Counted from the stretch's first letter, positions 1 through 8,921 are shown. The stretch: 64,000 nt of DNA from Labilithrix luteola (GCF_001263205.1 NZ_CP012333.1:3945001-4009000); one strand, 5' to 3'. Notes: a model not told the origin generated them from the sequence alone. Made by a program: numbers and translations.

Positions 1-41
1 TGCACGGGTAGCCGTGTGGGAGAGTAGGACGTCGCCGGGAT
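1..41 (+). rRNA. rrf: 5S rRNA, 3' end (partial)
   Basis: The first 41 bases read like the 3' third of bacterial 5S rRNA: the helix IV/loop E part (GGTAGCCGTGTGGGAGAGTA) followed by the closing strand GTCGCCGGGA. The 5' two thirds lie outside the window. The strong hairpin-plus-T terminator that follows at once supports this being the end of an rRNA operon read on the plus strand. The exact 3' end is uncertain by a base or two. Confidence 0.85.
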
Positions 42-50
42 TATTCTTCC

Positions 51-92
51 AAAAAGCCTGAGAGGTTTTTCCTCTCGGGCTTTTTGCTTTTT
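51..92 (+). terminator. Rho-independent terminator of the rRNA operon
   Basis: A 15-bp inverted repeat has left arm AAAAAGCCTGAGAGG at 51-65 and right arm CCTCTCGGGCTTTTT at 71-85, with a TTTTT loop and one G-T pair. More T-rich sequence follows to about 92. It lies ten bases after the 5S rRNA end. Because both arms carry A/T tracts it could also work from the other strand. Confidence 0.9.
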
Positions 93-446
93 GTCTTCCG
101 GATCTCGCATCTCGGGTCTGCCCTCGGCGCTCGCTGGACGGCTCCGTCCTGGTCTCGGCCCGGCGCTGGCGATTCGAGCTCATCCAACGTACGACCTGAC
201 GGCCGTGCTCGAGCGCACTGCCGCACGCACCGGTTCTCGGCGCTCCCTGCGCTCGAGCAGCTCGCGTTTGGTGCGCTTCGGCGGTCGAAGGATCTGCGAT
301 TCGCGCCTTCGGCGCACGGAGCGCGCTCGAGGGGCTCCCGCGGGTCTGTGCTCAGCTCATCGACGGTTCGGGTCGCCGGAGAAAAGCCCGTCGATCGCAT
401 CGCCGCGGACTTCATGGGTCTTACGTTCCCTGAGCGGGGAACTGCC
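93..446. other. Gene-free stretch between rRNA terminator and first gene
   Basis: About 350 bases lie between the terminator and the first supported start codon. Open frames run through it, but they lack recognisable protein features and only extend the downstream frame upstream without a conserved look. It should hold the promoter of the gene at 447, but I cannot pick out a convincing one. Confidence 0.5.
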
Positions 447-1367
447 ATGGTGCTCGGCTATACGAAACCGCTCTGCATTTTGCCGTTCGACCATCGGGCG
501 TCGTACCTGAGCAAGATGTTCGGGTATGCCGAGCCGCTCACGGCCGAGCAGCACGCACGAGTCGTCGATAGCAAGCGCGTCATTTACGAGGGATTCGTAG
601 AGGCACTCAGGGCTGGGGTCTCACCCGAGACCTCCGGCATTCTCGTGGACGAGGAGTTCGGGGCGGCGATCCTGAGGGACGCGAAGGCGTCGAACTACAT
701 CACCGCGGTTTCGACCGAACGGAGTGGTCAGAAGGAGTTCGAGTTCGAGTATGGCGACGAGTTCGGAAGTCACCTCGCCGCGTTCCACCCGACCTTCGCG
801 AAGGCCCTCGTTCGATACAACCCCGATGGCGATGCCGCGCTGAACGAACGCCAGACCAAAAGGCTCGTCGCGCTGTCCTCCTACTGTTCGAGGGCTCGCC
901 TTCCGCTCATGTTCGAGTTGCTCGTTCCGGCGACGGACGCGCAGCTACGGAAAGTCGACGGCGACAAGGATGCCTACGACCTGAACCTTCGGCCGGCCCT
1001 CATGCGAGCAGCGATCGAAACCCTGCAGGACAAGGGGGTCGAGCCCGCCGTTTGGAAGGTGGAGGGACTCCTTCGAAGGGAAGACGGCGAACGCCTCGTC
1101 GAGACCGCACGTCGTCAGGGACGGTCCGAAGTCGGATGCATCGTGCTGGGTCGAGGAGCAAGCGAGGCGAAAGTCGAGAAGTGGCTCCGTACAGCGGCCA
1201 GCATCCCCGGGTACATCGGGTTCGCCGTTGGACGCACCACCTTCTGGGACTCGGTCGCTGACTACGAAGCCAAGAAGATCTCGCGCGAAGAAGCTGCCAA
1301 CGCGATCGCCACGCGCTACCGCGAGTGGGTCGACGTCTTCGAAAGCGCCCGCGTGAACCCGGCGTAG
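447..1367 (+). CDS. DUF2090 family protein (IolC C-terminal-like aldolase fold)
   Basis: A 306-residue protein resembling the DUF2090 domain. That domain is fused to the sugar-kinase domain in some IolC proteins and is annotated as 2-deoxy-5-keto-D-gluconate-6-phosphate aldolase. Here it stands alone. Visible features are the N-terminal strand ILPFDHR (residues 11-17), an internal WKVEG and a late VGRTTFW, consistent with a TIM barrel binding a phosphosugar. The ATG at 447 has GGGGA six bases upstream. An in-frame ATG at 414 would add 11 residues with no obvious domain content. No other inositol catabolism gene is nearby, so the substrate is unknown; aldolase activity is inferred from family only. 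Confidence 0.8.
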   Translation: MVLGYTKPLCILPFDHRASYLSKMFGYAEPLTAEQHARVVDSKRVIYEGFVEALRAGVSPETSGILVDEEFGAAILRDAKASNYITAVSTERSGQKEFEFEYGDEFGSHLAAFHPTFAKALVRYNPDGDAALNERQTKRLVALSSYCSRARLPLMFELLVPATDAQLRKVDGDKDAYDLNLRPALMRAAIETLQDKGVEPAVWKVEGLLRREDGERLVETARRQGRSEVGCIVLGRGASEAKVEKWLRTAASIPGYIGFAVGRTTFWDSVADYEAKKISREEAANAIATRYREWVDVFESARVNPA

Positions 1368-1505
1368 CTCGATGACGGACGGCGGACGCTGTCATCCGGC
1401 GATTCAGCGCTGCCGACGCGAGGGCCCCTCGCGTCTCTCGACGGACATGCCATAGAATACGGCGTGAGCGCTCGAGTCGAACGAGCGCGAGGGGGAGTGG
1501 CGAAC

Positions 1506-1775
1506 ATGAACCAGCGCATCCGAGTGGCGGCCGTCGTGGCCTTTGGACTGAGCCTCGGCATCGCGTTGAGTCCCGCGGACGCCGCAAGTTGCGGGTCCGA
1601 TGCGGACTGCGCCGGATTCGGGAAGTGCTCGAGCGGCAAATGCGGGGCGTGCGGCTCCGATTCCGACTGCAACGTCGGGAAATGCTCGAGCGGCAAGTGC
1701 GGGGCGTGCGGCTCGGATTCGGACTGTCGTGGCGGACGCTGTTCGAGCGGTCGCTGCTCCAACGCGACCAACTGA
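1506..1775 (+). CDS. Small secreted Cys-rich tandem-repeat protein
   Basis: An 89-residue protein with a clear Sec signal peptide (MNQRIR, then a hydrophobic core, cleavage near ADAAS at about residue 27). The mature part is built from three near-copies of CGSDxDCxxGKCSSGKC and is dominated by Cys, Gly, Ser and Asp. The regular Cys spacing suggests a disulfide-knotted or metal-binding exported peptide; no function is known to me. The ATG at 1506 follows AGGGGGAG; a GTG at 1464 in the same frame would spoil the signal peptide. It is followed by the convergent kinase gene. Confidence 0.75.
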   Translation: MNQRIRVAAVVAFGLSLGIALSPADAASCGSDADCAGFGKCSSGKCGACGSDSDCNVGKCSSGKCGACGSDSDCRGGRCSSGRCSNATN

Positions 1776-1802
1776 TCCGTAGAACGCGCCCGTGCAGGCG
1801 CG

Positions 1803-3500
1803 TCAGTCGATGTTCGTGCGGTATTTCCGGCCGTGGGCCGAGCTCGTCGGGGCCGCCGTGGCCGAAGGCGTCGCTGCCATCCCGGCCGCGGTCGTCGCTT
1901 CCGTGCCGGCTGGGCGCGTCTGCTTCGCCACGCCTTCGCGCTTCGTGGGAGACGGCTCTTTCGCCGTCGCCGCGACCGCCGGCGGAGCAGGGGCCGCATC
2001 GGGGGCTGCCAGCGCGAGATCGACGATCTTCGTCTCCGCAGGCGGAGGCGCTGCCGTCGGTGCCGAATCGGCCGGCACCGCATTGGGCGAAGGATTCGAC
2101 GGCGCTGGCAGCGCGCTCGACGTGGCGGCGCTGGTCGACGAAGTCTTGTCGCCACCGCGGGTCACGACCACGATCGCCGCGATCGCAACGACGGCTGCGC
2201 CGATGGCCCCGAGCATGATCGGCCGCTTTTTGGCGGGCGCTTGCGCAGGGCCGTGCGTCGAGGCCACGCCGGCGGACGTCGATTCGTGACTGACGCGCGA
2301 GGTCAGCGTGGGGCCGCTTGGCTCGAGCGAGAGCGAGCGATTCTTCGGCGGGTCGTCGTCGGACCAGACGATCGGCGTGCCGCTGTTCGGTGACGAGGGA
2401 TCGACCGGCGAGGGGGCTTGAATGGCGATCCGCGCCAGGTCGTTGCTGACGGCAGTGGCCGGCACACCGCTCACCGCCGTGCGCGGCGCGGCAGAGATCT
2501 GCACGGGGCTCTTCGTCGAGCGCTCGACCTCGAGGATCTCCGCGCTCGCGAGAGGCCGGCTTCCGCTGCTCGAGATGGGCTTGGCTGCCGGCGCAGGCCT
2601 GTCGCTCGCCATCGTGGTCGCGAAGGCGAGGCTCTGCCGGCCCTGCGATTTCCCCCACGCGGCGATGAGCGACTGATACTCGCGTGCGTTGGGAATGCGC
2701 TGCTCGACGTCGCGATTGAGGCCGCGATGGACGATGGCGGCGAAGGTCGCGTCGACGTCGGGAACGATCTCGACGAGCGGCTTCGGATCTTCGAGGACGA
2801 TCTTGAAGAGCAGCTCGTTCAGCGTGTCGGCTTTGTACGGAAGGATGCCGGCGAGCGCCCGATAGAAGATGACGCTGGCCGCGTAGACGTCCGTGCGCGC
2901 GTCGACATCGCGAGCGCCGCGCGCCTGCTCGGGCGACATGTAGAGCGGCGTTCCCATCATCGCGCCGGTCTGAGTCATCGTGCCGAGCTGGCCACCGAGC
3001 GGCTGGACCTTCGCGACACCGAAGTCGAGGATCTTCACGATCTCGCCGCGCCCGCCCGGAGACTTCGCGAGGAAGACGTTTGCCGGCTTCAGATCGCGGT
3101 GGACCACGCCCGCCGCGTGCATCGTGGCGAGGCCCTCCAGAAGCTCGAACGCGATCGGCGCGAGCTCCTGGGCGGTCAGGCTGTCTTTCGCTTCGAGCCG
3201 CTCCTCGAGGCTCGCGCCCTCGAGGTACTCCATCACGATGAATCGGTCGCCGTTCTCGAGATCACCCAGGTCGAGGACGTCGCAAACGTGCGGCGAACCG
3301 ATGCGCGCCGCGGCCTGCGCCTCGCGCTCGAAGCGCTCGACGAACTCGGGCATCTCGGCGACCTGGGCGTGCAGCACCTTGATGGCGACACGCCGGCCGA
3401 TACGAACGTTGACGCCTTCGTAGACCGCGCCCATGCCGCCCGACCCGATATGCCGGACGACGCGGTACTTTCCTTCGATGATGTCGTCGGGAGAGAACAT
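1803..3500 (-). CDS. Ser/Thr protein kinase (Hanks type), membrane anchored
   Basis: A 565-residue eukaryotic-like kinase. The N-terminal catalytic domain (about residues 12-275) has the glycine loop GSGGMGAVYEG (19-29), ATP-anchoring Lys41, HRDLKPAN with catalytic Asp136, and DFG at 159-161. All core residues are present, so it should be active. A Pro/Ser/Ala-rich linker leads to one transmembrane helix at about 428-448. The roughly 115-residue C-terminal tail is low in complexity (Ala/Pro/Ser/Thr) and shows no PASTA or other ligand domain. It probably phosphorylates cytoplasmic targets in response to envelope signals. The upstream 250 bases contain an unusual 9-bp repeat array. Confidence 0.93.
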   Translation of the reverse strand: MFSPDDIIEGKYRVVRHIGSGGMGAVYEGVNVRIGRRVAIKVLHAQVAEMPEFVERFEREAQAAARIGSPHVCDVLDLGDLENGDRFIVMEYLEGASLEERLEAKDSLTAQELAPIAFELLEGLATMHAAGVVHRDLKPANVFLAKSPGGRGEIVKILDFGVAKVQPLGGQLGTMTQTGAMMGTPLYMSPEQARGARDVDARTDVYAASVIFYRALAGILPYKADTLNELLFKIVLEDPKPLVEIVPDVDATFAAIVHRGLNRDVEQRIPNAREYQSLIAAWGKSQGRQSLAFATTMASDRPAPAAKPISSSGSRPLASAEILEVERSTKSPVQISAAPRTAVSGVPATAVSNDLARIAIQAPSPVDPSSPNSGTPIVWSDDDPPKNRSLSLEPSGPTLTSRVSHESTSAGVASTHGPAQAPAKKRPIMLGAIGAAVVAIAAIVVVTRGGDKTSSTSAATSSALPAPSNPSPNAVPADSAPTAAPPPAETKIVDLALAAPDAAPAPPAVAATAKEPSPTKREGVAKQTRPAGTEATTAAGMAATPSATAAPTSSAHGRKYRTNID

Positions 3501-3660
3501 CGGACGAGACCGATCTCCCAGACTAGCCGTTCTCGGTCCGAAGGACGAGAACCCGGATGAGTGACAGGTCGATGAGACGCGGATATCCCGCAGGGCTCGG
3601 CGCGCCGCGCGATTGCGAAGAAGTGTGAAGGTCGGGATGACGGTGCGGTGGTGGGCAAGG

Positions 3661-3752
3661 CATCAGGCGCACAGGCGCACAGGCGCATCAGGCGCACCAG
3701 GCGCACCAGGCGCACCAGGCGCACCAGGCGCATCAGGCGCACAGGCGCACTC
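3661..3752. repeat. Short tandem repeat array, 9-bp unit GGCGCACCA with variants
   Basis: About ten head-to-tail copies of a 7-11 bp unit occur, mostly GGCGCACCA, with ACAGGCGC and ATCAGGCGC variants, arranged roughly symmetrically with variants at both ends. It lies between the stop codon of the downstream lipoprotein gene and the start of the kinase gene, both on the minus strand. There are no unique spacers, so it is not CRISPR. A slipped-strand microsatellite is the simplest reading. Confidence 0.85.
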
Positions 3753-3753
3753 G

Positions 3754-4572
3754 TCACGGAGGCGGGACGTCGGTGACTTGAGCGGAGGCCAGCTGGGGCA
3801 GGCTGAACAGGAAATCGAGGCCTCCCGCCGTGGAATCCTGCTGCACGCGATACGCTTTGATGGTGCTCGGCGTCGCGGCACCATCGTCTGTATAGACCTC
3901 GATCGAGTAGGTCACGCCCGACTCGATCATTCCCGGGACGCTCACATCGAAGCTGTCCCGGACGACCTGGGGGACGCGGTAGAGCGCCACAACGCGTTTC
4001 GAGCTCGCGTCGGCCACGCGGACCTCGACGCGCCGTCCCATGAGCTCGGTCATCCCCGAGAAACGGACCGTGGCCGCGTTGCCGATCTCGCGGGGTGGGG
4101 TGGGGTCGGCCAGGTAGGTGAACGAGGTGTTGTGATCGAAAACGACCTCCACGGCGCCCTGGTCGTTCGTGGTGTTCTCGTCGAGCGGAAGCCGCCAGGC
4201 GTGGTCGTTGATCTTGTCCCGGTCGTTGTCGTAGCCGCCAGAGTTGTCGTGGTCGGCGTAGAAATCGAGGTGGAACGGCCCGTTCTGCTTGGGAATGGCA
4301 CCTCGGATGAACAGCGTGGCGTCCGGCTTTCCCAGAGGGAAGGCGAAGCCTCGGGACTGGATGATGTTGCTCGCGTCGACCACGCGGTATTCGAAGAGCT
4401 CCGTGACGTGCGAGGTCATGCCGCGCACGGTGAACCGGAGGTCGACGAAGTTCGAATCGCTCTGGGCCGGCTTTTGGAACCGGTCCAGATCCGTCACCGC
4501 GAAGCATGAGCTCGCTCCGCCGGCGAGCAGCAAGGTAGGGACGATCAGCCAGGAACGAAGACTGGAAGCCAT
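3754..4572 (-). CDS. Secreted or lipid-anchored protein of unknown function
   Basis: A 272-residue protein with an N-terminal signal (MASSLRSWLIVPTLLLAGG) ending in GASSC, a possible relaxed lipobox with Cys at about residue 23. The mature part looks all-beta and repeats acidic stretches such as DHDNSGGYDNDRDK that could bind calcium. No family is recognised. The ATG at 4572 shares its A with the TGA stop of the upstream PEGA/TPR-like gene (TGATG), so the two are very probably translationally coupled and may work together at the cell surface. Confidence 0.75.
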   Translation of the reverse strand: MASSLRSWLIVPTLLLAGGASSCFAVTDLDRFQKPAQSDSNFVDLRFTVRGMTSHVTELFEYRVVDASNIIQSRGFAFPLGKPDATLFIRGAIPKQNGPFHLDFYADHDNSGGYDNDRDKINDHAWRLPLDENTTNDQGAVEVVFDHNTSFTYLADPTPPREIGNAATVRFSGMTELMGRRVEVRVADASSKRVVALYRVPQVVRDSFDVSVPGMIESGVTYSIEVYTDDGAATPSTIKAYRVQQDSTAGGLDFLFSLPQLASAQVTDVPPP

Positions 4573-5618
4573 CAGAACGTCGTCTCCCACGTAGCGCTGC
4601 AGCCGGTGCCGCTGCAGCCGATGGACGGAAGCTTTTTCGCCGTCGGTGTCGGCGCAGGAGCCGAGCTCTCGCTGCTGTTCGAGAAGAGAAGCCAACCGAT
4701 GCCGCCTGCGGTCACGATGCCACCGCCGATCAGCAACACGTCGGTGATGCGCACGAAGGTCTTGGCGTCGGAGCGAGCACCGTCGAGGTCGAAGCTCTTC
4801 GGGCAGGTGTTGGACGGGCAGCGATCGGCGAGGTCGTTCGTCTTGCCGAGCGCCACGATGCCGGTCACCGAGCCGGCGATGAGCATGGCTGCGCCCGTAC
4901 CCATGACCAGCCAAGGTCCGATGTTGCTCGACGATCGCGACGACGTCGTGCTGGCCGCAAGGGGCGCGACGCGCGGCGGCGGCTCGCGCAGGGTGAACGA
5001 ATACTTGTCGCGCCCGCCGGCATACGCTTCGAGCTCCCACGTGGCGTCTTCGTTGCCCGGCAGACGTGCGGTAAGGACGTGGTGTCCGGGCCGCACACCG
5101 ATCTCGATCTTCCCGTCGACCGGACCGTAGACGTTCGTGATGCGTTCGCCGCGCACCGGATAGCGTACGTCGACCAGGCGAACGCCCGGCTTGTTGACTT
5201 CGATGGTCAGCCTCGCCACGCCGACCGTGAGCGTCTCGAGGTCACGAACGATCTGCGCCCGCTCCTCGGGATCGATGTCCTTCACCTCGCGCAGGTACCG
5301 CGAATAGGCGTCGATCGCCTCTCCATCGCGTTCGAGGCGCATGGCGCAGAGACCCATGTTGCCGAGCACCTTCGGCGAACCGGACATCTCGTAGGCCGTC
5401 TTGAATTCGCGGTAGGCCTCTTCGACCTTCTCGCCGTCGGGATCTTGAAGCAGCGCGACGCCGGCCGAGAAGTGCTTGCGCGCTTGCTCGTTCACGGTGG
5501 GCGACGCGTCGCCTCCCGAAGCAGGGGCGGGCTCGTCGGCGCGAGCCACCGGCGCCAGGCCGACCACCCCCATCGTCAACGATGCCGCCAAGGCGAATCG
5601 CAGTCCGGCACGAAACAT
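4572..5618 (-). CDS. PEGA/TPR-like membrane protein
   Basis: A 348-residue protein with a signal peptide (cleavage near VARADE, about residue 28) and a helical TPR-like segment (about 45-120, containing YREFKTAYEMSGSPKVLGNM). A PEGA-like beta domain (about 130-215) follows, then two hydrophobic helices near the C-terminus (GPWLVMGTGAAMLIAGSVTG and ITDVLLIGGGIVTAGGIGWL). This architecture recurs in Polyangia-type genomes, often near Ser/Thr kinases. It heads a minus-strand run with the coupled lipoprotein and, after a repeat array, the kinase. The role is unknown; a periplasmic binding or scaffold role is a guess. Confidence 0.75.
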   Translation of the reverse strand: MFRAGLRFALAASLTMGVVGLAPVARADEPAPASGGDASPTVNEQARKHFSAGVALLQDPDGEKVEEAYREFKTAYEMSGSPKVLGNMGLCAMRLERDGEAIDAYSRYLREVKDIDPEERAQIVRDLETLTVGVARLTIEVNKPGVRLVDVRYPVRGERITNVYGPVDGKIEIGVRPGHHVLTARLPGNEDATWELEAYAGGRDKYSFTLREPPPRVAPLAASTTSSRSSSNIGPWLVMGTGAAMLIAGSVTGIVALGKTNDLADRCPSNTCPKSFDLDGARSDAKTFVRITDVLLIGGGIVTAGGIGWLLFSNSSESSAPAPTPTAKKLPSIGCSGTGCSATWETTF

Positions 5619-5786
5619 TCCAGGCAGGTTGCCAGGCCATCCGGCCCCCGGTCAACGGACGTGGCCAACCGATTCGACGACGTCCTTCCACCCCTCCCGG
5701 AGCGCCATCGATGCATCCGCGAGGACCCGCGCTCGGGAGTTCAGGGCGAGTTCATGGCTGAGGTAGCTTGGGTTATAGTTTCGCCC

Positions 5787-6233
5787 ATGAAACGGCTCAC
5801 CATCAGCGCCGACGCGTGCACCGAAACCCTCGCCCTGCTCATCACCATGGCCTGGGCAGACGGGGACCTCGAAGACCGTGAACGGCAGGGCGTCCGTGCG
5901 GCGTCCGAGATCTTCAACCTCACCAAAGAGCTGCGTGCGCGGCTCGATCAACTCCTCGAGCGTCCGTTGACGGTCGGTGAGCTCCTCTTCGACGCGCATA
6001 GCGCGCGCGACAAGTCGTTCGCGTTCGTGGCGGCCGCGTGGATGAGCGGGCTCGACGAGAACGTCCACGAGAAGGAGAAGGCCCTCCTCGACGAGGTCGC
6101 CACGCTCTTCGGTTTCACCGAGAACCGTAAGGCCGAACTCGTGCAGATCGCGCGCGATCTCGAGCCCCTCCGGAAGCCCGACGAGACCTGGGCCAACGAG
6201 CTTCAAGGCCATTCCTTCGCGCCTCGAAGGTGA
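5787..6233 (+). CDS. TerB-like protein
   Basis: A 148-residue, mostly helical protein. The N-terminal half (ALLITMAWADGDLEDRER, then VRAASEIFNL) matches the TerB/DUF533 helical fold, in which paired acidic residues after the WADG-type motif may bind metal. A second copy-like segment (WMSGLDENVHEKEKALLDE) supports this. Such proteins are cytoplasmic and often accessory to stress or secretion systems; no such system is adjacent. The start at 5787 is preferred; an in-frame ATG at 5754 is possible. It is divergent from the PEGA/TPR-like gene. Confidence 0.65.
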   Translation: MKRLTISADACTETLALLITMAWADGDLEDRERQGVRAASEIFNLTKELRARLDQLLERPLTVGELLFDAHSARDKSFAFVAAAWMSGLDENVHEKEKALLDEVATLFGFTENRKAELVQIARDLEPLRKPDETWANELQGHSFAPRR

Positions 6234-6395
6234 CGGCCGCGAAACGTTCGACGTCGCCTTCGAGTGACGCGCGACGATTTGCCGTTCGCCGCAGATCTCG
6301 CGCTGTCGATTGACGCCCGGGGTAGACGGGCGTTTTAAACCCAGATTCGCGTCGCGCGCTGGGCGCTGCGTGAGCTTGTTGGTCGAAGAGCGCCG

Positions 6396-8849
6396 ATGCC
6401 CGAGTTTCTGAAGCGCCCCGAGTTTCTGAAGCGCCTAGTCTCGTCCGACGGCTTCATGCCGCACGGGCATTGTTACCTGTGGAAGCCGGAGCTCGTGTGG
6501 CTCCACGTGATTTCCGACGGGCTCACCGCCCTCGCGTACATCTCGATTCCCTTCACGCTCATTTACTTCGCGCGGAAGCGTAAGGACATCCCCTTCAACT
6601 GGATGTTCCTCTGCTTCGGCATGTTCATCATCGCGTGCGGCGCCACCCACGTGATGGAGATCTGGACGCTCTGGACGCCGACCTACTGGCTGTCCGGTTT
6701 GTTCAAGGCCATTACTGCCGCCGCGTCGGTACCGACCGCGCTGCTTCTCGTTCGCTTGGTGCCGAGAGCGCTCTCGATGCCCACGCCCGAGCAGCTTCGC
6801 AGCGCCAACGACGAGCTCGCCAAGACGCGCGCCGAGCTCGAATCGCGCGTCCGCGAGCGCACCGCGGAGCTCACGCAGAAGAATGAGGAGCTCGCCCGCG
6901 AGATCGTCGAGCGAAAGCGCGTCGCGGCTGCTCTCGTCGCGAGCGAGGCACGCTTTCGTTGCCTTTCGGAGGCCGGAATCATCGGCATCGTGACCGTCGA
7001 ACTCGATGGGCGCATCCTCGACGCGAACGACGCGTTCCTCGAGATGATTGGCTACACGCCAGCCGACCTCCGCGCCGGGCGCCTCCGCTGGGCCGATCTC
7101 ACGCCGCCGGAGTGGCAGGAACGAGACATGCGCGCGATCGAGCACCTTCGCCTTCGCGGCGTTGCCGTGCCGTACGAGAAGGAGCACTTCCGCCGCGACG
7201 GCACCCGCCTGCCCATCATGGTCGGCGCAGCGATGGTCGAAGGCCCCAGCGTGACGACCTCGCAATGCATCGCCTTCGTGCTCGATCTGACGGAGCGAAG
7301 AGAGGCCGAGCGCAAACGGAAGCAGAGCGAGGCTCGCTTCGCCAAGCTCGCGCAGTCGGGCCTCATGGGGATCGTCCTCACCGACGCGGACAACAAAGTT
7401 CGCGAGACGAACGACACCTTCCTATCCATCATCGGCTACAGCCGTGAAGAGCTGATGGATGTGCCGTTCGGCGCGACGCTGACGCCTCCGGAGTGGAAGC
7501 CCGTCGATCGCGCAGCGCTGGCGCAGCTTCGATTGCGGGGCGTCGCTCACCCCTGGGAGAAGGAGTTTCTTCGTAAAGACGGTTCGCGCGTGCCCGTCCT
7601 GATGGGCGCCACGATGCTCGACGCCGAGAGCTGCATGTGGATCGCGCTCGACCGGACGGAGAGCAAGCGCGCCGAAGAGTCGATTCGCCGCCTAAACGAG
7701 GAGCGCGCGGCCGACGCGAAGTTCCGAGCCCTTCTCGAAGCGGCTCCCGACGCGATGGTCATCGTCAACAAGGAGGGCAACGTGACCCTCGTGAATGCGC
7801 AGGCCGAAGCGCTCTTCGGCTATCCGCGTCGGGAGCTCCTCGACAAGAGCGTCGACATCCTCGTGCCCGAGCGCTTCCGCGGAAAGCATCTGCGCCACCG
7901 CGCCAGCTACTTCGCTGATCCTGGAGTGCGCGTGATGGGATCGGGACTCGAGCTCTATGGCCAGCGCAAAGACGGCAGCGAGTTTCCCGTCGAAGTGAGC
8001 CTGAGCCCGTTGCAGACCGAGCAAGGGCTTCTCGTCTCGAGTGCCATTCGCGACATCTCGCGGCGCAAGCAAATGGAGGACGATCTCAAGGTCGCCAACC
8101 GCGAGCTCGAGGCGTTCAGTTATTCGGTGGCTCACGACTTGCGCGCGCCTCTGCGTGCGATCAGCGGGTTCAGCACGGCGCTCCTCGAGGACTACGCGAA
8201 GGTCCTCGACGCCGAGGGCTGCTCGAACCTCGAACGCATCATGGCGGGGGCCGAACGCATGGCCGAGATCATCGACGCGCTCCTGGCGCTCGCTCGTCTC
8301 ACCCGCACCGAACTTCGTCGTGAACGTGTCGATCTGACGCAGCTCGCGAAGGCCATCGTCGCTCAGTTCGAACAGGATGATCCGGCGCGCGGGAAGAGCA
8401 CCGACTTCCTGGTGGCCGAGAACCTCGTGGCCGACGGCGACCCGCACCTCCTACGCGCGCTGCTCGAAAATCTCCTGGGAAATGCGTGGAAGTTCACCGG
8501 CAAGCGCGGCCATGCACGGATCGAGTTCGGCATGGAGACGCTCCACGACGTTCCCATCTACTTCGTTCGCGACAACGGGGCGGGATTCGACATGACACTC
8601 CACGACAAGCTTTTTGCGCCATTCCGCAGGCTCCACAAGGGCACGGAGTTCGAAGGCACCGGGATCGGTTTGGCCACCGTTCAGCGTATCGTGCGGCGCC
8701 ACGGTGGACAGGTTTGGGGGGAAGGCGTCGAAGGGGAAGGCGCGGTGTTTCGCTTCACGCTCGTGAACGATCCGACACGTCGCGACGAGCTCGCGCACGC
8801 GCCGACCACCACGGTGACCAGTCTGACGCCCTCATCGAGCTCGCTCTGA
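6396..8849 (+). CDS. Ethylene-receptor-like multi-PAS sensor histidine kinase
   Basis: An 817-residue sensor. Three N-terminal membrane helices (about residues 35-125) match the ethylene-binding domain of plant ETR1. Asp41, Tyr48, Ile51, Pro52, Cys81 and His85 fall at the same spacing as ETR1 Asp25, Tyr32, Ile35, Pro36, Cys65 and His69, the last two within ACGATHVM. A coiled coil (about 130-180) leads to three PAS domains (about 185-300, 305-420 and 435-550). A HisKA with phospho-His580 (AHDLRAPLRA) and a HATPase (DNGAGFD, GTGIGLATVQ) complete it. No receiver is fused; a stand-alone receiver gene follows, so the two probably form a pair. The first codons hold a perfect 18-bp duplication encoding PEFLKR twice. 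Confidence 0.92.
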   Translation: MPEFLKRPEFLKRLVSSDGFMPHGHCYLWKPELVWLHVISDGLTALAYISIPFTLIYFARKRKDIPFNWMFLCFGMFIIACGATHVMEIWTLWTPTYWLSGLFKAITAAASVPTALLLVRLVPRALSMPTPEQLRSANDELAKTRAELESRVRERTAELTQKNEELAREIVERKRVAAALVASEARFRCLSEAGIIGIVTVELDGRILDANDAFLEMIGYTPADLRAGRLRWADLTPPEWQERDMRAIEHLRLRGVAVPYEKEHFRRDGTRLPIMVGAAMVEGPSVTTSQCIAFVLDLTERREAERKRKQSEARFAKLAQSGLMGIVLTDADNKVRETNDTFLSIIGYSREELMDVPFGATLTPPEWKPVDRAALAQLRLRGVAHPWEKEFLRKDGSRVPVLMGATMLDAESCMWIALDRTESKRAEESIRRLNEERAADAKFRALLEAAPDAMVIVNKEGNVTLVNAQAEALFGYPRRELLDKSVDILVPERFRGKHLRHRASYFADPGVRVMGSGLELYGQRKDGSEFPVEVSLSPLQTEQGLLVSSAIRDISRRKQMEDDLKVANRELEAFSYSVAHDLRAPLRAISGFSTALLEDYAKVLDAEGCSNLERIMAGAERMAEIIDALLALARLTRTELRRERVDLTQLAKAIVAQFEQDDPARGKSTDFLVAENLVADGDPHLLRALLENLLGNAWKFTGKRGHARIEFGMETLHDVPIYFVRDNGAGFDMTLHDKLFAPFRRLHKGTEFEGTGIGLATVQRIVRRHGGQVWGEGVEGEGAVFRFTLVNDPTRRDELAHAPTTTVTSLTPSSSSL

Positions 8850-8921
8850 TTGTGCGGACCGTGCTACGACAAATCGTCGAGGGGTGGTCTTTGCGAGTGT
8901 CGGCGACCGTTCGGATTCGGT

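Noticed and set aside
3661..3752. Repeat array as a CRISPR
   Set aside because: The units are 7-11 bases and have no unique spacers.
5079..5786. Upstream extension of the TerB-like gene
   Set aside because: The frame stays open only because it lies opposite the PEGA/TPR-like gene; the TerB-like fold starts after 5787.
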